Source: CBDCRK01 sp965220955
GTDB lineage: Bacteria; Desulfobacterota; Binatia; Bin18; CBDCRK01
Assembly (NCBI GenBank): GCA_965220955.1
Contig: CBDCRK010000045.1
Coordinates: forward strand, 1-64,000
Direction of reading: 5' to 3'
DNA length: 64,000 bases
Below are positions 16,298 to 24,741 of the stretch, one piece after another (the first letter of the stretch is position 1; every line of letters begins with the position of its first letter). The position numbers and the translations under genes were made by a program. Below the pieces are notes generated by a model that saw nothing but the letters and a program-made list of their open reading frames with translations, ran no database searches and was not told the origin of the DNA.

Positions 16298-17658
16298 GAT
16301 GCGGAGGCATTTGAGAGCGCGCTTGCAGCAGCTTTGAACTTTTGCAGCTCGCGCACAATTGGGTTGACAGCATACCAGGGCTCGGCAGAGGCGAATGGGT
16401 CCTCCCCACCTCCGTTGATGTATTCAAGTACGCTGAGGTTGTCCAGCATGAACAGGTAGTCGTTGTCGCCGCCGGGAATCATCTGGTTAGATGAACGGTC
16501 GAGGCGCGCTAGCTTCTCCCAGTGGTGTTCGGGAATTGACGTGCTGTAGGTGCGGACAGTCTGCTGAATCGCCCGGTGAGCGGCTGATAGGGGAATGGGG
16601 ATAGTGCTGGCGTAGGTGCAAGCATTCTGGACAAAGGTCATTAAGTTGCGCACGTGCCCACCGCTATAGGTCAGTAGAAAGTCCATAGCTTGGGGTTCGA
16701 AGACCTTCTCTAACGTGAAGTTGCTCAACCGCTTGTGCAGCAGCTTGCGCAGACAGTCCAGGCCTAGCTGGAACGGAGCACGGGTGCCACGTTCAATAAC
16801 CTTGACCATCGGCAACACGAACGGCGCGCTGTCGTAACGCTGTTCCAACTGCGGCCCCTCATGGCGCACAAGGCGGAGTGGCACAGTATAGACAACATGC
16901 ACCTGCATTCCTGTTAGTTGCGTTGCATGCTCCAGAAACAGTTCTCGTTGTGACTCTACGCCTTCCTCTTTCCCCGCGAAGCGCCGAATCTTCTCCAGAT
17001 TGTCCAGAATCAGTACGAGATCGGTGTAGGGCTGCTCACTCGCTTTAACCTTGACCTTTTTGACTTCACTCCGCGCCTCGGCGAAAACGGTGTTGATTTC
17101 TTCTTGCATTGTGGTCATCTTCGGCAGCAATGCTTCACGCACCTGCTGGCGAGCATTGTGGTCCCGCTTGAGTCGCTGGATTTTGAGTTTTGCCCCCCAC
17201 AGCGGCAGTTCACCCTCGCTGATTTCAACGTCGCTTAGGAAGAACTTCGTGACTTCGTTAAGCCGCCTGACAAAGTAGTTGTCCTTAAGCTCCACCTCCA
17301 CCTCCTCGCGCAAAGTAGCCGCCAGTTCGGTAACAATGGCAAGCAAGAGTTCGGTAGGGCCAGCGTCGTAGTCATCGAGGTAGTCGCTGACGTTGAGCAG
17401 GACGGGAAAGTAGCGCGAGTTGGGTAACTCAGGGTGAGCAAGCACGTACCGCAATTGTTCTAGTTCCGACGACTTTCCACAGCCTATGTGTCCCGTAAAC
17501 AGGAAACAGAGGTAATCATTGGCCAGCGTAAGATGACGCTGGAACTCCTGCGTCAACGCAGTGCTACCCCGCGCTGCAATGCAGTCGAAGTAATACTGGG
17601 TAGTTGCCGGTTTGTAGGGATCGCAGGCATTGTAAATCCTTTTCAGAACGTCGTCCAT
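16294..17658 (-). CDS. P-loop ATPase coupled to TPR protein (AAA/STAND-like)
   Basis: The 454-residue protein has an intact Walker A, GHIGCGKSS (about 56-64), and Walker B LVLILDNLEKI (about 214-224). A sensor-like region follows (VHVVYTVPLRL) with a helical C-terminus containing SGGHVRNLMTFVQNA, similar to the lid of AAA/STAND ATPases. Between Walker A and B is a 130-residue charged helical insert (LKIQRLKRDHNARQQ). ATG 17658, preceded by AAGGGG, is preferred to GTG 17682. It overlaps the TPR gene by 4 bases. The architecture suggests a nucleotide-controlled switch partnered with the TPR protein. Known relatives appear in bacterial conflict systems, but no function has been assigned; the role is inference. 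Confidence 0.8.
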   Translation of the reverse strand: MDDVLKRIYNACDPYKPATTQYYFDCIAARGSTALTQEFQRHLTLANDYLCFLFTGHIGCGKSSELEQLRYVLAHPELPNSRYFPVLLNVSDYLDDYDAGPTELLLAIVTELAATLREEVEVELKDNYFVRRLNEVTKFFLSDVEISEGELPLWGAKLKIQRLKRDHNARQQVREALLPKMTTMQEEINTVFAEARSEVKKVKVKASEQPYTDLVLILDNLEKIRRFAGKEEGVESQRELFLEHATQLTGMQVHVVYTVPLRLVRHEGPQLEQRYDSAPFVLPMVKVIERGTRAPFQLGLDCLRKLLHKRLSNFTLEKVFEPQAMDFLLTYSGGHVRNLMTFVQNACTYASTIPIPLSAAHRAIQQTVRTYSTSIPEHHWEKLARLDRSSNQMIPGGDNDYLFMLDNLSVLEYINGGGEDPFASAEPWYAVNPIVRELQKFKAAASALSNASAS

Positions 17659-17706
17659 CCAGATCCCCTTTGCGAAGCGCACAGCACTTGTAAGTTTACC
17701 ACTTTC

Positions 17707-17868
17707 TTAGGTTTTCTCCCACGAAACGCTCCGCTCAAAACCATGCGCGACACGTAACAGCGTTGCATCTTCAACATGTCCACCGGTCAGCATCAGCCCT
17801 ACCGGTAAACCGTTGGACTTAGCGCCAGGAAGGCTCAGCGAAGGATGCCCGGTCATATGAAGTGGGAT
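17707..17868 (-). pseudogene. Amidase (GatA-like) C-terminal fragment
   Basis: On the minus strand the last 54 codons of an amidase-signature enzyme are readable: HMTGHPSLSLPGAKSNGLP, then VGLMLTGGHVEDATLLRVAHGFE. The part that would hold the Ser-Ser-Lys triad is gone, and the fragment abuts the stop codon of the MAPEG gene. It is a deletion remnant of an amidase or Asn/Gln-tRNA amidotransferase A-like protein. Confidence 0.7.
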
Positions 17869-18251
17869 TAACCCACAAAAAAGGCAGCCACGCAGAGCAC
17901 CATCCCGCCCAAGTAGGTCCCTACCGCTCCTGCGAATCGGAGTGGGTGAGGCTTGGCCAGGGTTGGAGAGAAGATCATTCCCGCAGCGTGTAGGTAGCGG
18001 CTGGCGGTAACAATCCCCATTACCCAGAGAGCCCATGTTGCTGGATCGCGGGCCCCAACGAGCAACATGAGCACAGCCAGCATGGGCGCATACTCGGTTG
18101 CGTTGCTGTGCGCACGCACCATCTTGTACATGCGGTCTGTGGGATCAGGGTTGTAACCAAAGGTAGTCCCGGTACTTCCCCGCGTCAGCGATACCCCAAA
18201 ACCGAGACCAAAGACAAGAAGCCCGAGCAATGCGGTACAGATGATAGCCAT
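17868..18251 (-). CDS. MAPEG family membrane protein
   Basis: A product of about 127 residues with four hydrophobic segments and the MAPEG signature RAHSNATEYAPML near residue 45-57. This family contains membrane-associated glutathione/eicosanoid enzymes; bacterial members of this short type are mostly uncharacterised glutathione-transferase-like proteins. ATG 18251 is chosen because GGGAGGG stands 5-11 bases before it; an ATG at 18269 is also in frame. A fragment of an amidase gene begins at its stop codon, so a deletion has occurred immediately downstream. Confidence 0.85.
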   Translation of the reverse strand: MAIICTALLGLLVFGLGFGVSLTRGSTGTTFGYNPDPTDRMYKMVRAHSNATEYAPMLAVLMLLVGARDPATWALWVMGIVTASRYLHAAGMIFSPTLAKPHPLRFAGAVGTYLGGMVLCVAAFFVG

Positions 18252-18417
18252 AAATCCCTCCCAACTCATTTAGTTTATAAAATAGATATTCTGATTGAGA
18301 GAGTTCAAGATCCAACTGTGTAATCGTTATAATAAACTACTCTTCATGGTAACAACTATGATCTCCTTACCAGCTGGGCAAGGGTGAAGTTTGTGTTGCT
18401 TCTGCTCAAGGAGAGGG

Positions 18418-19660
18418 TTACTTGGGGCGCAGAACCAACTTGTATACGGCGATCTGTTCTTTCCTCTCTGGGTCGTACCTTTGCCATTTCCCCGCTGGCA
18501 CCTCTTCGGGCGCGACCCGACGGAAACCCTGCCGTTCGAAAAGACGTTGTGCCCCTTCTTGCATGGTGCAGGCAAAGAGAAAAGTAAGCCCCAACCGCTC
18601 TCCTTCCGCAATCATCTTGGTAACCAGTCTGCTGCCAATACCCTCACCCTTAGAAACGAGTGATGGTATAAAGGCCAGTAACCTCTCCTGCGTTAGCCTC
18701 TTCGTATGGCTGCAGAGAGCAAATGCCGGCCAAGTGCCCGACTTGGTGGCCAATTTTGGCTCCATATCCCCCGAGTAATACCCGGCCAATTTCCTCTGGG
18801 GTGCGGGTTTTTAGATATCCTTCTTGCTCACCTCGCCTCAGGAGCTTCTCTACCTCATAGAAATCATCAATACCAAGCCGTTCTATTCGGCAGTAGTCAG
18901 TCAGGGTAAAAAGAGTACCGCAGCCCTCATATGTAAATAGCTCCTTAGCCAACCCTGACAGCGGGCACAGACTAACCGAAGTAACCCCACCTACAAGTGC
19001 TGCCCTCGCCGCTTCCAGCAGTGCCCGACACTGGCCCAAGCCGGTCCATTCTGCTTCTCCCCGCCGCAAGAGTTCCTCGAGGATAGCGCCATTCATAAAC
19101 GAAAATCTTTCCCCCTGCTCGGTAACAATCCCTCCTTCCGCGCCAATAAGGATAAATTTGTAAACCTTGAGACCTACAGCCAAGTACTGAGCAAAAGTTG
19201 CCAGGGGAATAGAACTAAGCGAAGCGTCAGGGCGGCCACCCGCAGTCAGCGAACGTAGCGAGCGGGTCCGAGCCGCAGGCGAGGAAAAGGGTGCCTCTAC
19301 CAAGCAAACACACAGAGGATGGGCTCGAAGGTTCATCCACATCTGCCACAGCAGACGCTTGTCTACCTCCTCGAGCAAAGAGGGACAGCGCATGATAACT
19401 GTAGGAGGGGTAGACACAAAGCCTAGGAGGCGCTCCTGTAGATGGTGGATCTTCTGAATCTCTCTTTTCTCTCCGGAGGTGCCGACCAGCAGCAGAACCC
19501 GTGTCCCGTTAGAAAGAAGGTCGGTAAAGACGCATGCAGCTTCTGCCTCAGCCCTGGCCAGCTCTTGTGCTGATAAGGCGAAGAGAAGACTTTTGCCGCG
19601 GAACTCGTCTAGATAGAACTCCTTTTCGGCGAAGGAGTTGCCTTCAGTTGCTCTAACCAT
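18418..19660 (-). pseudogene. argA: N-acetylglutamate synthase (ArgA-like), single frameshift
   Basis: The upstream frame (19660 to 18650) encodes an amino-acid-kinase-like domain. It starts FAEKEFYLDEFRGKSLLFAL, with LKVYKFILIGAEGG and FSFMNGAILEEL further on, and then begins a GNAT domain ending LYTITRF. The acetyl-CoA-binding loop continues in another frame as KGEGIGSRLV...LFACTMQEGAQRLFERQGF, down to 18418. Deleting one T in TTCTAAGGG near 18652 restores RFKGEGIG exactly, so one inserted base separates the halves. The enzyme would acetylate glutamate in arginine synthesis. An insert (ARTRSLRSLTAGGRPD, about 19226-19285) interrupts the kinase-like domain. Either a recent pseudogene or a sequence error. 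Confidence 0.75.
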
Positions 19661-19823
19661 GGCTCGCTTCTTTGGTCCGTTTCCTGAGGCCGCCCGCATC
19701 CGAGTCACCGAGTCACATTGTTCAACTGCTCGCGTCTCAGGAGAGGAAAGAGTGTAGCCCTGTCCACCCTTCTCTGCAAGGCTCCTCACCTACCTCTATG
19801 ATGGTTCCATTGAGAATGAAGCA

Positions 19824-20264
19824 TTGAACGGTGACTTCGAGCTTAGCCAACCTGAGAATGTTCCTGGCTGGCAAATCGTGCCATCTGCAACAATCGAGAG
19901 TTTGCTAGACGAAGTCGGTACTGAGGCGCTCAGAGTCGAGCAGTTCGGGAGCACGTCTCCCTACTATTTTGCTGTGCTGAACAACCCCAGCGGACTTCTG
20001 GGAGACCCGGACGCTTCACCCCAGACCGCAAGCTTGGTGATAGACCTTGAGGCACTGGACCTTTGCGGGCATACATTTGACATTGGCGTGGCCTACGGCA
20101 ACATTAATCCCCTAGTGAGCGTGCAGGGTTGCGAGCTACATATACAATTCATCCTTCTTGCGGAGCAAGGTGAAGTCTCTGAGGGAGATAGAAAAAAATT
20201 AAGAGGTAATGGACCCTTACTCGCATGTCTCCCAAGATGCCGGCTACCGTCGAGAGCACCCTCC
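19824..20264 (+). other. Possible extracellular-domain fragment, no known family
   Basis: An open frame of 164 codons (to 20318) starts at a TTG and contains NGDFELSQPENVPGWQI, the opening seen in many secreted carbohydrate- or surface-binding jelly-roll domains, followed by YYFAVLNNPSG and a beta-rich stretch. It has no signal peptide or ribosome binding site, and its last 54 bases overlap antisense the 3' end of the HtrA-like gene. Probably a decayed fragment of a larger surface protein. Confidence 0.3.
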
Positions 20265-21383
20265 TCAGATCGGCTTGGCGTCTTCGGTCAAAGTCTTCCG
20301 TTGGTAGCCTGGGTTTGAGCGGAAGTATCGGGAGCGGTCGATCGAGTGGATGACCATAGCGCTAATCTGGGCCTCTCGGAACACGTTAAGAGGGATGTCG
20401 ACCCCCGCCTTGCCCTGAGCCCAGACCTTGCGGTAGAAATCGGCAAGCTCTTTCACTGTTTCTCCGGCAACTCCAATAATCATGTCGCCGGGTCGAAGGC
20501 CGGCCTCGTCGGCAGGACCTCCGGGTATAATACCGGTGACGAAAATATGCCCGCGGTACTCCTCTGTGAACACTCCGAGCCAGGGTCGAGGTGGTTCAGA
20601 CGGACGACCTCTAGCAATTAGATCACCCAGAATCGGCTTGAGCCGGTCGATGGGAACAAACATATTGCCGGGGAATGATCTCTCACCGGGCAGTGCATCG
20701 TTGACAAACAAAGACCCAATACCTAGAAGCTGTCCTTCACTCCCAATCAGTGCTGCCCCACTGAAATTAGGGTGGGGTGGTGCGGTAAAAATAGCGTCCT
20801 CGAGCAAGTACTCCCAGTAGGCTGCGAACTCCCGGCGCGAGGCCACAAGAGCCGGTCGCACCGATTCAGGTCCCCCATAACCTGCCACAAGTACTTGGTC
20901 ACGCTCGCCGACCTCTGACGACCGGCCGAGCTTCATAGGTTTTACTCCTAGGGGTTCGGCCGTACGCAAGAGGCCGAATCCACTGTTGTAGTCATATCCA
21001 ACAATGGTCGCCTTAACCAGCTTGCCGTCGGGGCCCATCACCTCCGCTTTGCTTGCCTCAATGATCAGATAGCCTATGGTGAGGACCAGACCATCTCCAT
21101 CGATTACCACCCCACTGCCTTCCCGCTCGGTTCCCAGGAATCGAGCAGTACGCGCCTCAGAAGGAATCTCGGAGTGAACCTTCACAACTGCTGCAAGAAC
21201 ATTACCCGTGACCTCATCAGCTAGAACCGGCCCGCTAAGCGCAACAAGAACAATGATAATAGCTAACAGGCGACCCGCAAGTGTTGACCAAGCTCGGCTC
21301 CGACCGTATGTCGGTAGTTCACTGTGGCTTGCACGGCTAGGGGTGAAAACTTGGTGCCGGTTAGTCTCCTTACTAGCAGTCAT
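20265..21383 (-). CDS. HtrA/S1C-like PDZ protein lacking catalytic His and Asp
   Basis: The trypsin-like fold and C-terminal PDZ domain of the DegP/HtrA family are clear. There is an N-terminal hydrophobic signal segment (LLAIIIVLVALSGPVLA), a protease-like domain, and a PDZ domain containing RPWLGVF...GGPADEAGLRPGDMIIGVAGE. The His box, normally TNxHV, reads LTIGYLI, and the Asp box, normally SDLALL, reads NSGFGLL. The Ser box is PNFSGAAL instead of GNSGGAL. It should therefore be proteolytically inactive. The same substitutions, as I recall, mark a conserved subfamily, so this is a dedicated pseudoprotease, probably periplasmic and peptide-binding. The start is uncertain: the frame is open to 21467, and ATG 21383 puts the signal peptide nearer the N-terminus. 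Confidence 0.82.
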   Translation of the reverse strand: MTASKETNRHQVFTPSRASHSELPTYGRSRAWSTLAGRLLAIIIVLVALSGPVLADEVTGNVLAAVVKVHSEIPSEARTARFLGTEREGSGVVIDGDGLVLTIGYLIIEASKAEVMGPDGKLVKATIVGYDYNSGFGLLRTAEPLGVKPMKLGRSSEVGERDQVLVAGYGGPESVRPALVASRREFAAYWEYLLEDAIFTAPPHPNFSGAALIGSEGQLLGIGSLFVNDALPGERSFPGNMFVPIDRLKPILGDLIARGRPSEPPRPWLGVFTEEYRGHIFVTGIIPGGPADEAGLRPGDMIIGVAGETVKELADFYRKVWAQGKAGVDIPLNVFREAQISAMVIHSIDRSRYFRSNPGYQRKTLTEDAKPI

Positions 21384-21476
21384 GGCGAAACTCGTTTTCA
21401 CAATCACACATCCTTCCATCCGGACTATATTTTCCCAAAGATCCTTAAGCGCCAGCTCAAGGATCACACTTCCTCT

Positions 21477-22706
21477 CTATTGGCAGGCCTCCAGGGCTAG
21501 AGACAGAAGCTCGTTGGAGAACTGAAAGAACCCAGTGTAGTCTTTCTGTCCGGTGTTGAGAAAGGCAAAGGAAAGCTCCCGATCCAGGTCGGCAATACAC
21601 ACTTGTCCCCCTTTGCCCGGGTGACCAAAAGTCCGCAGTGAGGCTCCTCGCGCCAGATGCCCGAGCATCCAACCCAGACCATAGATCACAGGGATCCGCA
21701 ACATTCGGTCAATCTCACCTTCCTTGTTGGTGGGGGTAATGGCTTGCTCTAGAGTGGTTGACTCAAGGTATTGTTTTCCTTCCCAGGTTCCACCCAGAGC
21801 AACCATGGCATAGACCTTAGCAATATCTCTTGCTGAAGCAATGCCCCCGCCAGCGGGCAGCACAATCCGGTGGATGGCAGGACGGTTAAAGATATTAGCC
21901 CATTCCGGGAACGGCAGATCCGCTTTAGGCAAATTCTCTTCGAAGTTGATGGAATGCTGAAAGGCAAAATATTCCTTATCCGGGGTAAATCCCATCAGAG
22001 AGGCCATCTGTGTAAGTGAATCCTGATCCGAGGGGGACTCATAAACACACGCCACTCGGTGTTCTTCTGATTCCGGCAGGCCTACAAATAGGCTGTCCAA
22101 CCCCAGGGGGTTGAAAACTTCTTCTTGCAGAAACTGCCCGCAATCACGCCCGTCCAGCCGCAGCATAAGCTCATTGAGCACAAAACCATAGTTGAGAGGG
22201 TGATAGCCATTCGCTTCCCCAGGCGACCAACGTGGGGTCAGCTCCTCCATAGCCCGGGCGCATTGGCCACGGTCACCCCATATTGAGTACTTGAGCCACT
22301 CCGGTCCAGTGGGAATACCAATGCGGTGTCCCAGGAGGTGGGTAAGGGTCGCCTGCTCTTTGCCGTTTTGGGCAAATTGTGGCCAATAGCGAGAGATCGG
22401 GTCCTTGTAGTCAAATTTGCCACGGTCGTGCAGCATGTGCATGGCCAGCGCAGCCAGTCCTTTGGTGGACGAATAGAGCACAAACATGGTCTCTGGCGTT
22501 ACCGGTGTCTTGTCACTGGCTCGCCTCAGGCCTCCGCCAATGTCCAGTACTCGTTTGCCGCGCCGGAAGACAGCAAGCTGAGCTCCCCAGAACAGCTGCT
22601 GGGCTTCAGCCTCAGATCGGAATAGTTCTGCCAGTTTGTTAAGGGTTTCCCCATTCATTCCCACTTCCTGCGGCGTAACTTCTACGTCTGCCCGGTAAAA
22701 TGTCAT
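21477..22706 (-). CDS. Beta-lactamase-fold serine hydrolase (EstB/class C-like)
   Basis: The 409-residue protein has the SxxK nucleophile motif SSTK (about residue 79), the second-motif region GYHPLNYGFVLNEL and a third motif FGHPGKGGQ in place of KTG. That combination fits family VIII esterases and related penicillin-binding-protein-like hydrolases, not true beta-lactamases. No signal peptide is seen, so it is probably cytoplasmic. AGGAGG lies just before the ATG. The HtrA-like gene starts about 90 bases downstream on the same strand. Substrate unknown. Confidence 0.9.
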   Translation of the reverse strand: MTFYRADVEVTPQEVGMNGETLNKLAELFRSEAEAQQLFWGAQLAVFRRGKRVLDIGGGLRRASDKTPVTPETMFVLYSSTKGLAALAMHMLHDRGKFDYKDPISRYWPQFAQNGKEQATLTHLLGHRIGIPTGPEWLKYSIWGDRGQCARAMEELTPRWSPGEANGYHPLNYGFVLNELMLRLDGRDCGQFLQEEVFNPLGLDSLFVGLPESEEHRVACVYESPSDQDSLTQMASLMGFTPDKEYFAFQHSINFEENLPKADLPFPEWANIFNRPAIHRIVLPAGGGIASARDIAKVYAMVALGGTWEGKQYLESTTLEQAITPTNKEGEIDRMLRIPVIYGLGWMLGHLARGASLRTFGHPGKGGQVCIADLDRELSFAFLNTGQKDYTGFFQFSNELLSLALEACQ

Positions 22707-22855
22707 GGCAACCTCCTGTCTGACATGTGGTGTTTAATCAAAAGGCTCTCACCTGAGACTTTACTGCAGGTCAGGATGAAAGGTCAAGCTTTTTTGCCTT
22801 GCGGGACCGCAGCCGCTCGTGGTAGATGGCTTAGGCAGAGGAGGCAGAGGGAACT

Positions 22856-24556
22856 ATCACTCAGCTCGATTACTCAATTGTTGGGGTCTATCTGATTCTA
22901 ACGCTCACATGGGGTATTCGACACGCACGGCGTGCAGGAACCAGTAGTGAGGAGTTTTTCGCTGCTGGCCGTTCGCTGCCGTGGTGGCTTGCCGGAACGT
23001 CGATGGTGGCAACAACCTTTGCCGTGGATACACCTCTGGCGATTGCGGGACTGGTTGTCAGCGAGGGAATCTCGGGGAACTGGTTCTGGTGGTCCGACGT
23101 TATCCCGGCTATGATTTCGGCTTTCCTTGTTGCCCACCTGTGGCGTCGCAGCGGGGTTCTGACCGACAACGAATTAGTCGAGCTACGCTACGGAGGACAC
23201 CCAGCCTCAGGCCTCAGGCTTTTTCGTGCCCTCTACTTTGGCGTACTGCATAACGCGATTGTTATTGGCTGGGTTAACCTTGCCATGCTCAAGGTTCTGC
23301 AGCTTACCCTAGGTCTAGACCCTACTGCCGGAGGCTGGTTGCTTGCTGGCCTCTTCGTCCTCACAGTAAGCTACACCTTGCTTTCCGGTCTATGGGGAGT
23401 TGTGCTCACAGATGCCCTGCAGTTCTTACTTGCCATGGTCGGAGCTATTGTTCTGGCTGTCTTGGCTGTCAATGCCACAGGGGGCCTCGCCGGGCTGCTC
23501 CACAACCTTGGTGCCCGGCTGGGTCCTGAGGCAACCGCTCGGACTCTAACTCTGGTGCCAACGGAGAATGAAGCCTTCTGGGCATTTGTTATCTATGTTG
23601 CGGTGAAGAGCTGGTCAAGTGGGAATATGGGAGCGAACGGCTACATAGCGCAGCGCCTGTTTGCCACCCGCGACGAGCGGCATGCGCGCTTGGCAGCCAT
23701 CTGGTTTGCGGTTGCGCACTTTGTGCTGCGTCCCTGGCCCTGGATTCTTGTTGGACTGGTAGCTTATGTGTCCTATCCAGATCTACAGGACCCAGAGGCG
23801 GGATATGTGCATGTCATGCTGGACCACCTACCCGTTGGTCTGCGCGGCCTGATGGTGGCAACCCTGCTGGCCGCTTTTATGTCCACGGTTGATACCCATC
23901 TCAACTGGGGCGCTTCTTATCTAACTCATGACGTATTTCGCCGTTTTCTACGTCCCCATGCCTCAGAACGTACCCTTGTCTATGTTGCCCGTGCAAACGT
24001 GGTGCTTCTATCGGCTTTGGGAGCACTCACAACACTCGTTATGCCGTCCATCTCGGGTGCCTGGAAATTCCTGGCATCGATTTCGGCAGGCACTGGACTA
24101 ATCCTGTTGCTGCGCTGGCTCTGGTGGCGGATCAATGCCTGGAGTGAGATTGCGGTGATGACCAGTTCTCTGGTTGTAGCAAACGGGCTGCTTCTCTTTA
24201 CGGAAATCTCCTTCCCTTTCTCTCTTGCCATTGTTGTTGCCGTCTCCGTACCGTTTGCTCTTGTAGTAACCTTTCTCAGCTCTCCCGAAGACTCAGAACG
24301 GCTCCGCAGTTTCTATGAGCGGGTTCGCCCGCCGGGATGGTGGGAACCAATTGCTCGCACAAGCAATATCCCGCTAAGTCGGCTCAACGCGCGCCCCTGG
24401 CTATATGTGATGGGTGCCATAGTCGGCATCTACGCTCTACTCCTGGGAACCGGTAGGTTGTTCCTCGGGCCCCCACTGCTAGGGCTGGCCGCGGTCGGTC
24501 TTGGCCTAGTTATCCTTCTAGCAGTTATTACCGTGAGTACCTCACGATCTCTATAA
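22856..24556 (+). CDS. Sodium:solute symporter family transporter
   Basis: A multi-pass membrane protein of the SSS (SLC5-like) family. QLDYSIVGVYLILTLTWGIRHARR is the first helix, and EEFFAAGRSLPWWLAGTSMVATTFAVDTPL carries the conserved start of the LeuT-like core. Later helices and the SSGNMGANGYIAQRLFATRDERHARLA loop follow. The first ATG, at 23003, would remove the first helix. The homologous N-terminus begins about codon 22856, which is ATC in context AGAGGGAACTATC, after a TAG at 22829-22831. Either a non-canonical AUC/AUU start is used or the start codon has been lost. Solute not predictable. The gene is divergent from the beta-lactamase-fold gene. Confidence 0.8.
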   Translation: MTQLDYSIVGVYLILTLTWGIRHARRAGTSSEEFFAAGRSLPWWLAGTSMVATTFAVDTPLAIAGLVVSEGISGNWFWWSDVIPAMISAFLVAHLWRRSGVLTDNELVELRYGGHPASGLRLFRALYFGVLHNAIVIGWVNLAMLKVLQLTLGLDPTAGGWLLAGLFVLTVSYTLLSGLWGVVLTDALQFLLAMVGAIVLAVLAVNATGGLAGLLHNLGARLGPEATARTLTLVPTENEAFWAFVIYVAVKSWSSGNMGANGYIAQRLFATRDERHARLAAIWFAVAHFVLRPWPWILVGLVAYVSYPDLQDPEAGYVHVMLDHLPVGLRGLMVATLLAAFMSTVDTHLNWGASYLTHDVFRRFLRPHASERTLVYVARANVVLLSALGALTTLVMPSISGAWKFLASISAGTGLILLLRWLWWRINAWSEIAVMTSSLVVANGLLLFTEISFPFSLAIVVAVSVPFALVVTFLSSPEDSERLRSFYERVRPPGWWEPIARTSNIPLSRLNARPWLYVMGAIVGIYALLLGTGRLFLGPPLLGLAAVGLGLVILLAVITVSTSRSL

Positions 24557-24576
24557 GGGGAACATCTCTGTTCGAT

Positions 24577-24730
24577 CTAGAACTTTTCCACGGCGGGCCG
24601 CAAATCTAGTTCCAGCGTCCAGGCAGTCTTATCCTGTATATGGAGTTGCCAGTAGACCTCGGCAATTGAGTCGGGAGCCAGCAAAGTATGCGTTTCTCGG
24701 TCCAGAGCCATTGCTCGTAAGGAAGCCCTG
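24577..24730 (-). pseudogene. Short-chain dehydrogenase remnant with internal deletion
   Basis: About 50 codons of an SDR are readable on the minus strand. SLRAMAL, resembling the helix after the catalytic Tyr-Lys, is joined directly to a C-terminal block reading LLAPDSIAEVYWQLHIQDKT and then AWTLELDLRP, ending at a stop at 24577. The joint indicates an internal deletion removing about 30-40 residues, and everything upstream is absent. The residual C-terminal motif is characteristic of one SDR subgroup common in alphaproteobacteria. Confidence 0.65.
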
Positions 24731-24741
24731 CTTCGCGTATC

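Noticed and set aside
22326..22642. Two overlapping plus-strand frames antisense to the beta-lactamase-fold gene
   Set aside because: They mirror a gene with complete motifs and show no start signal.
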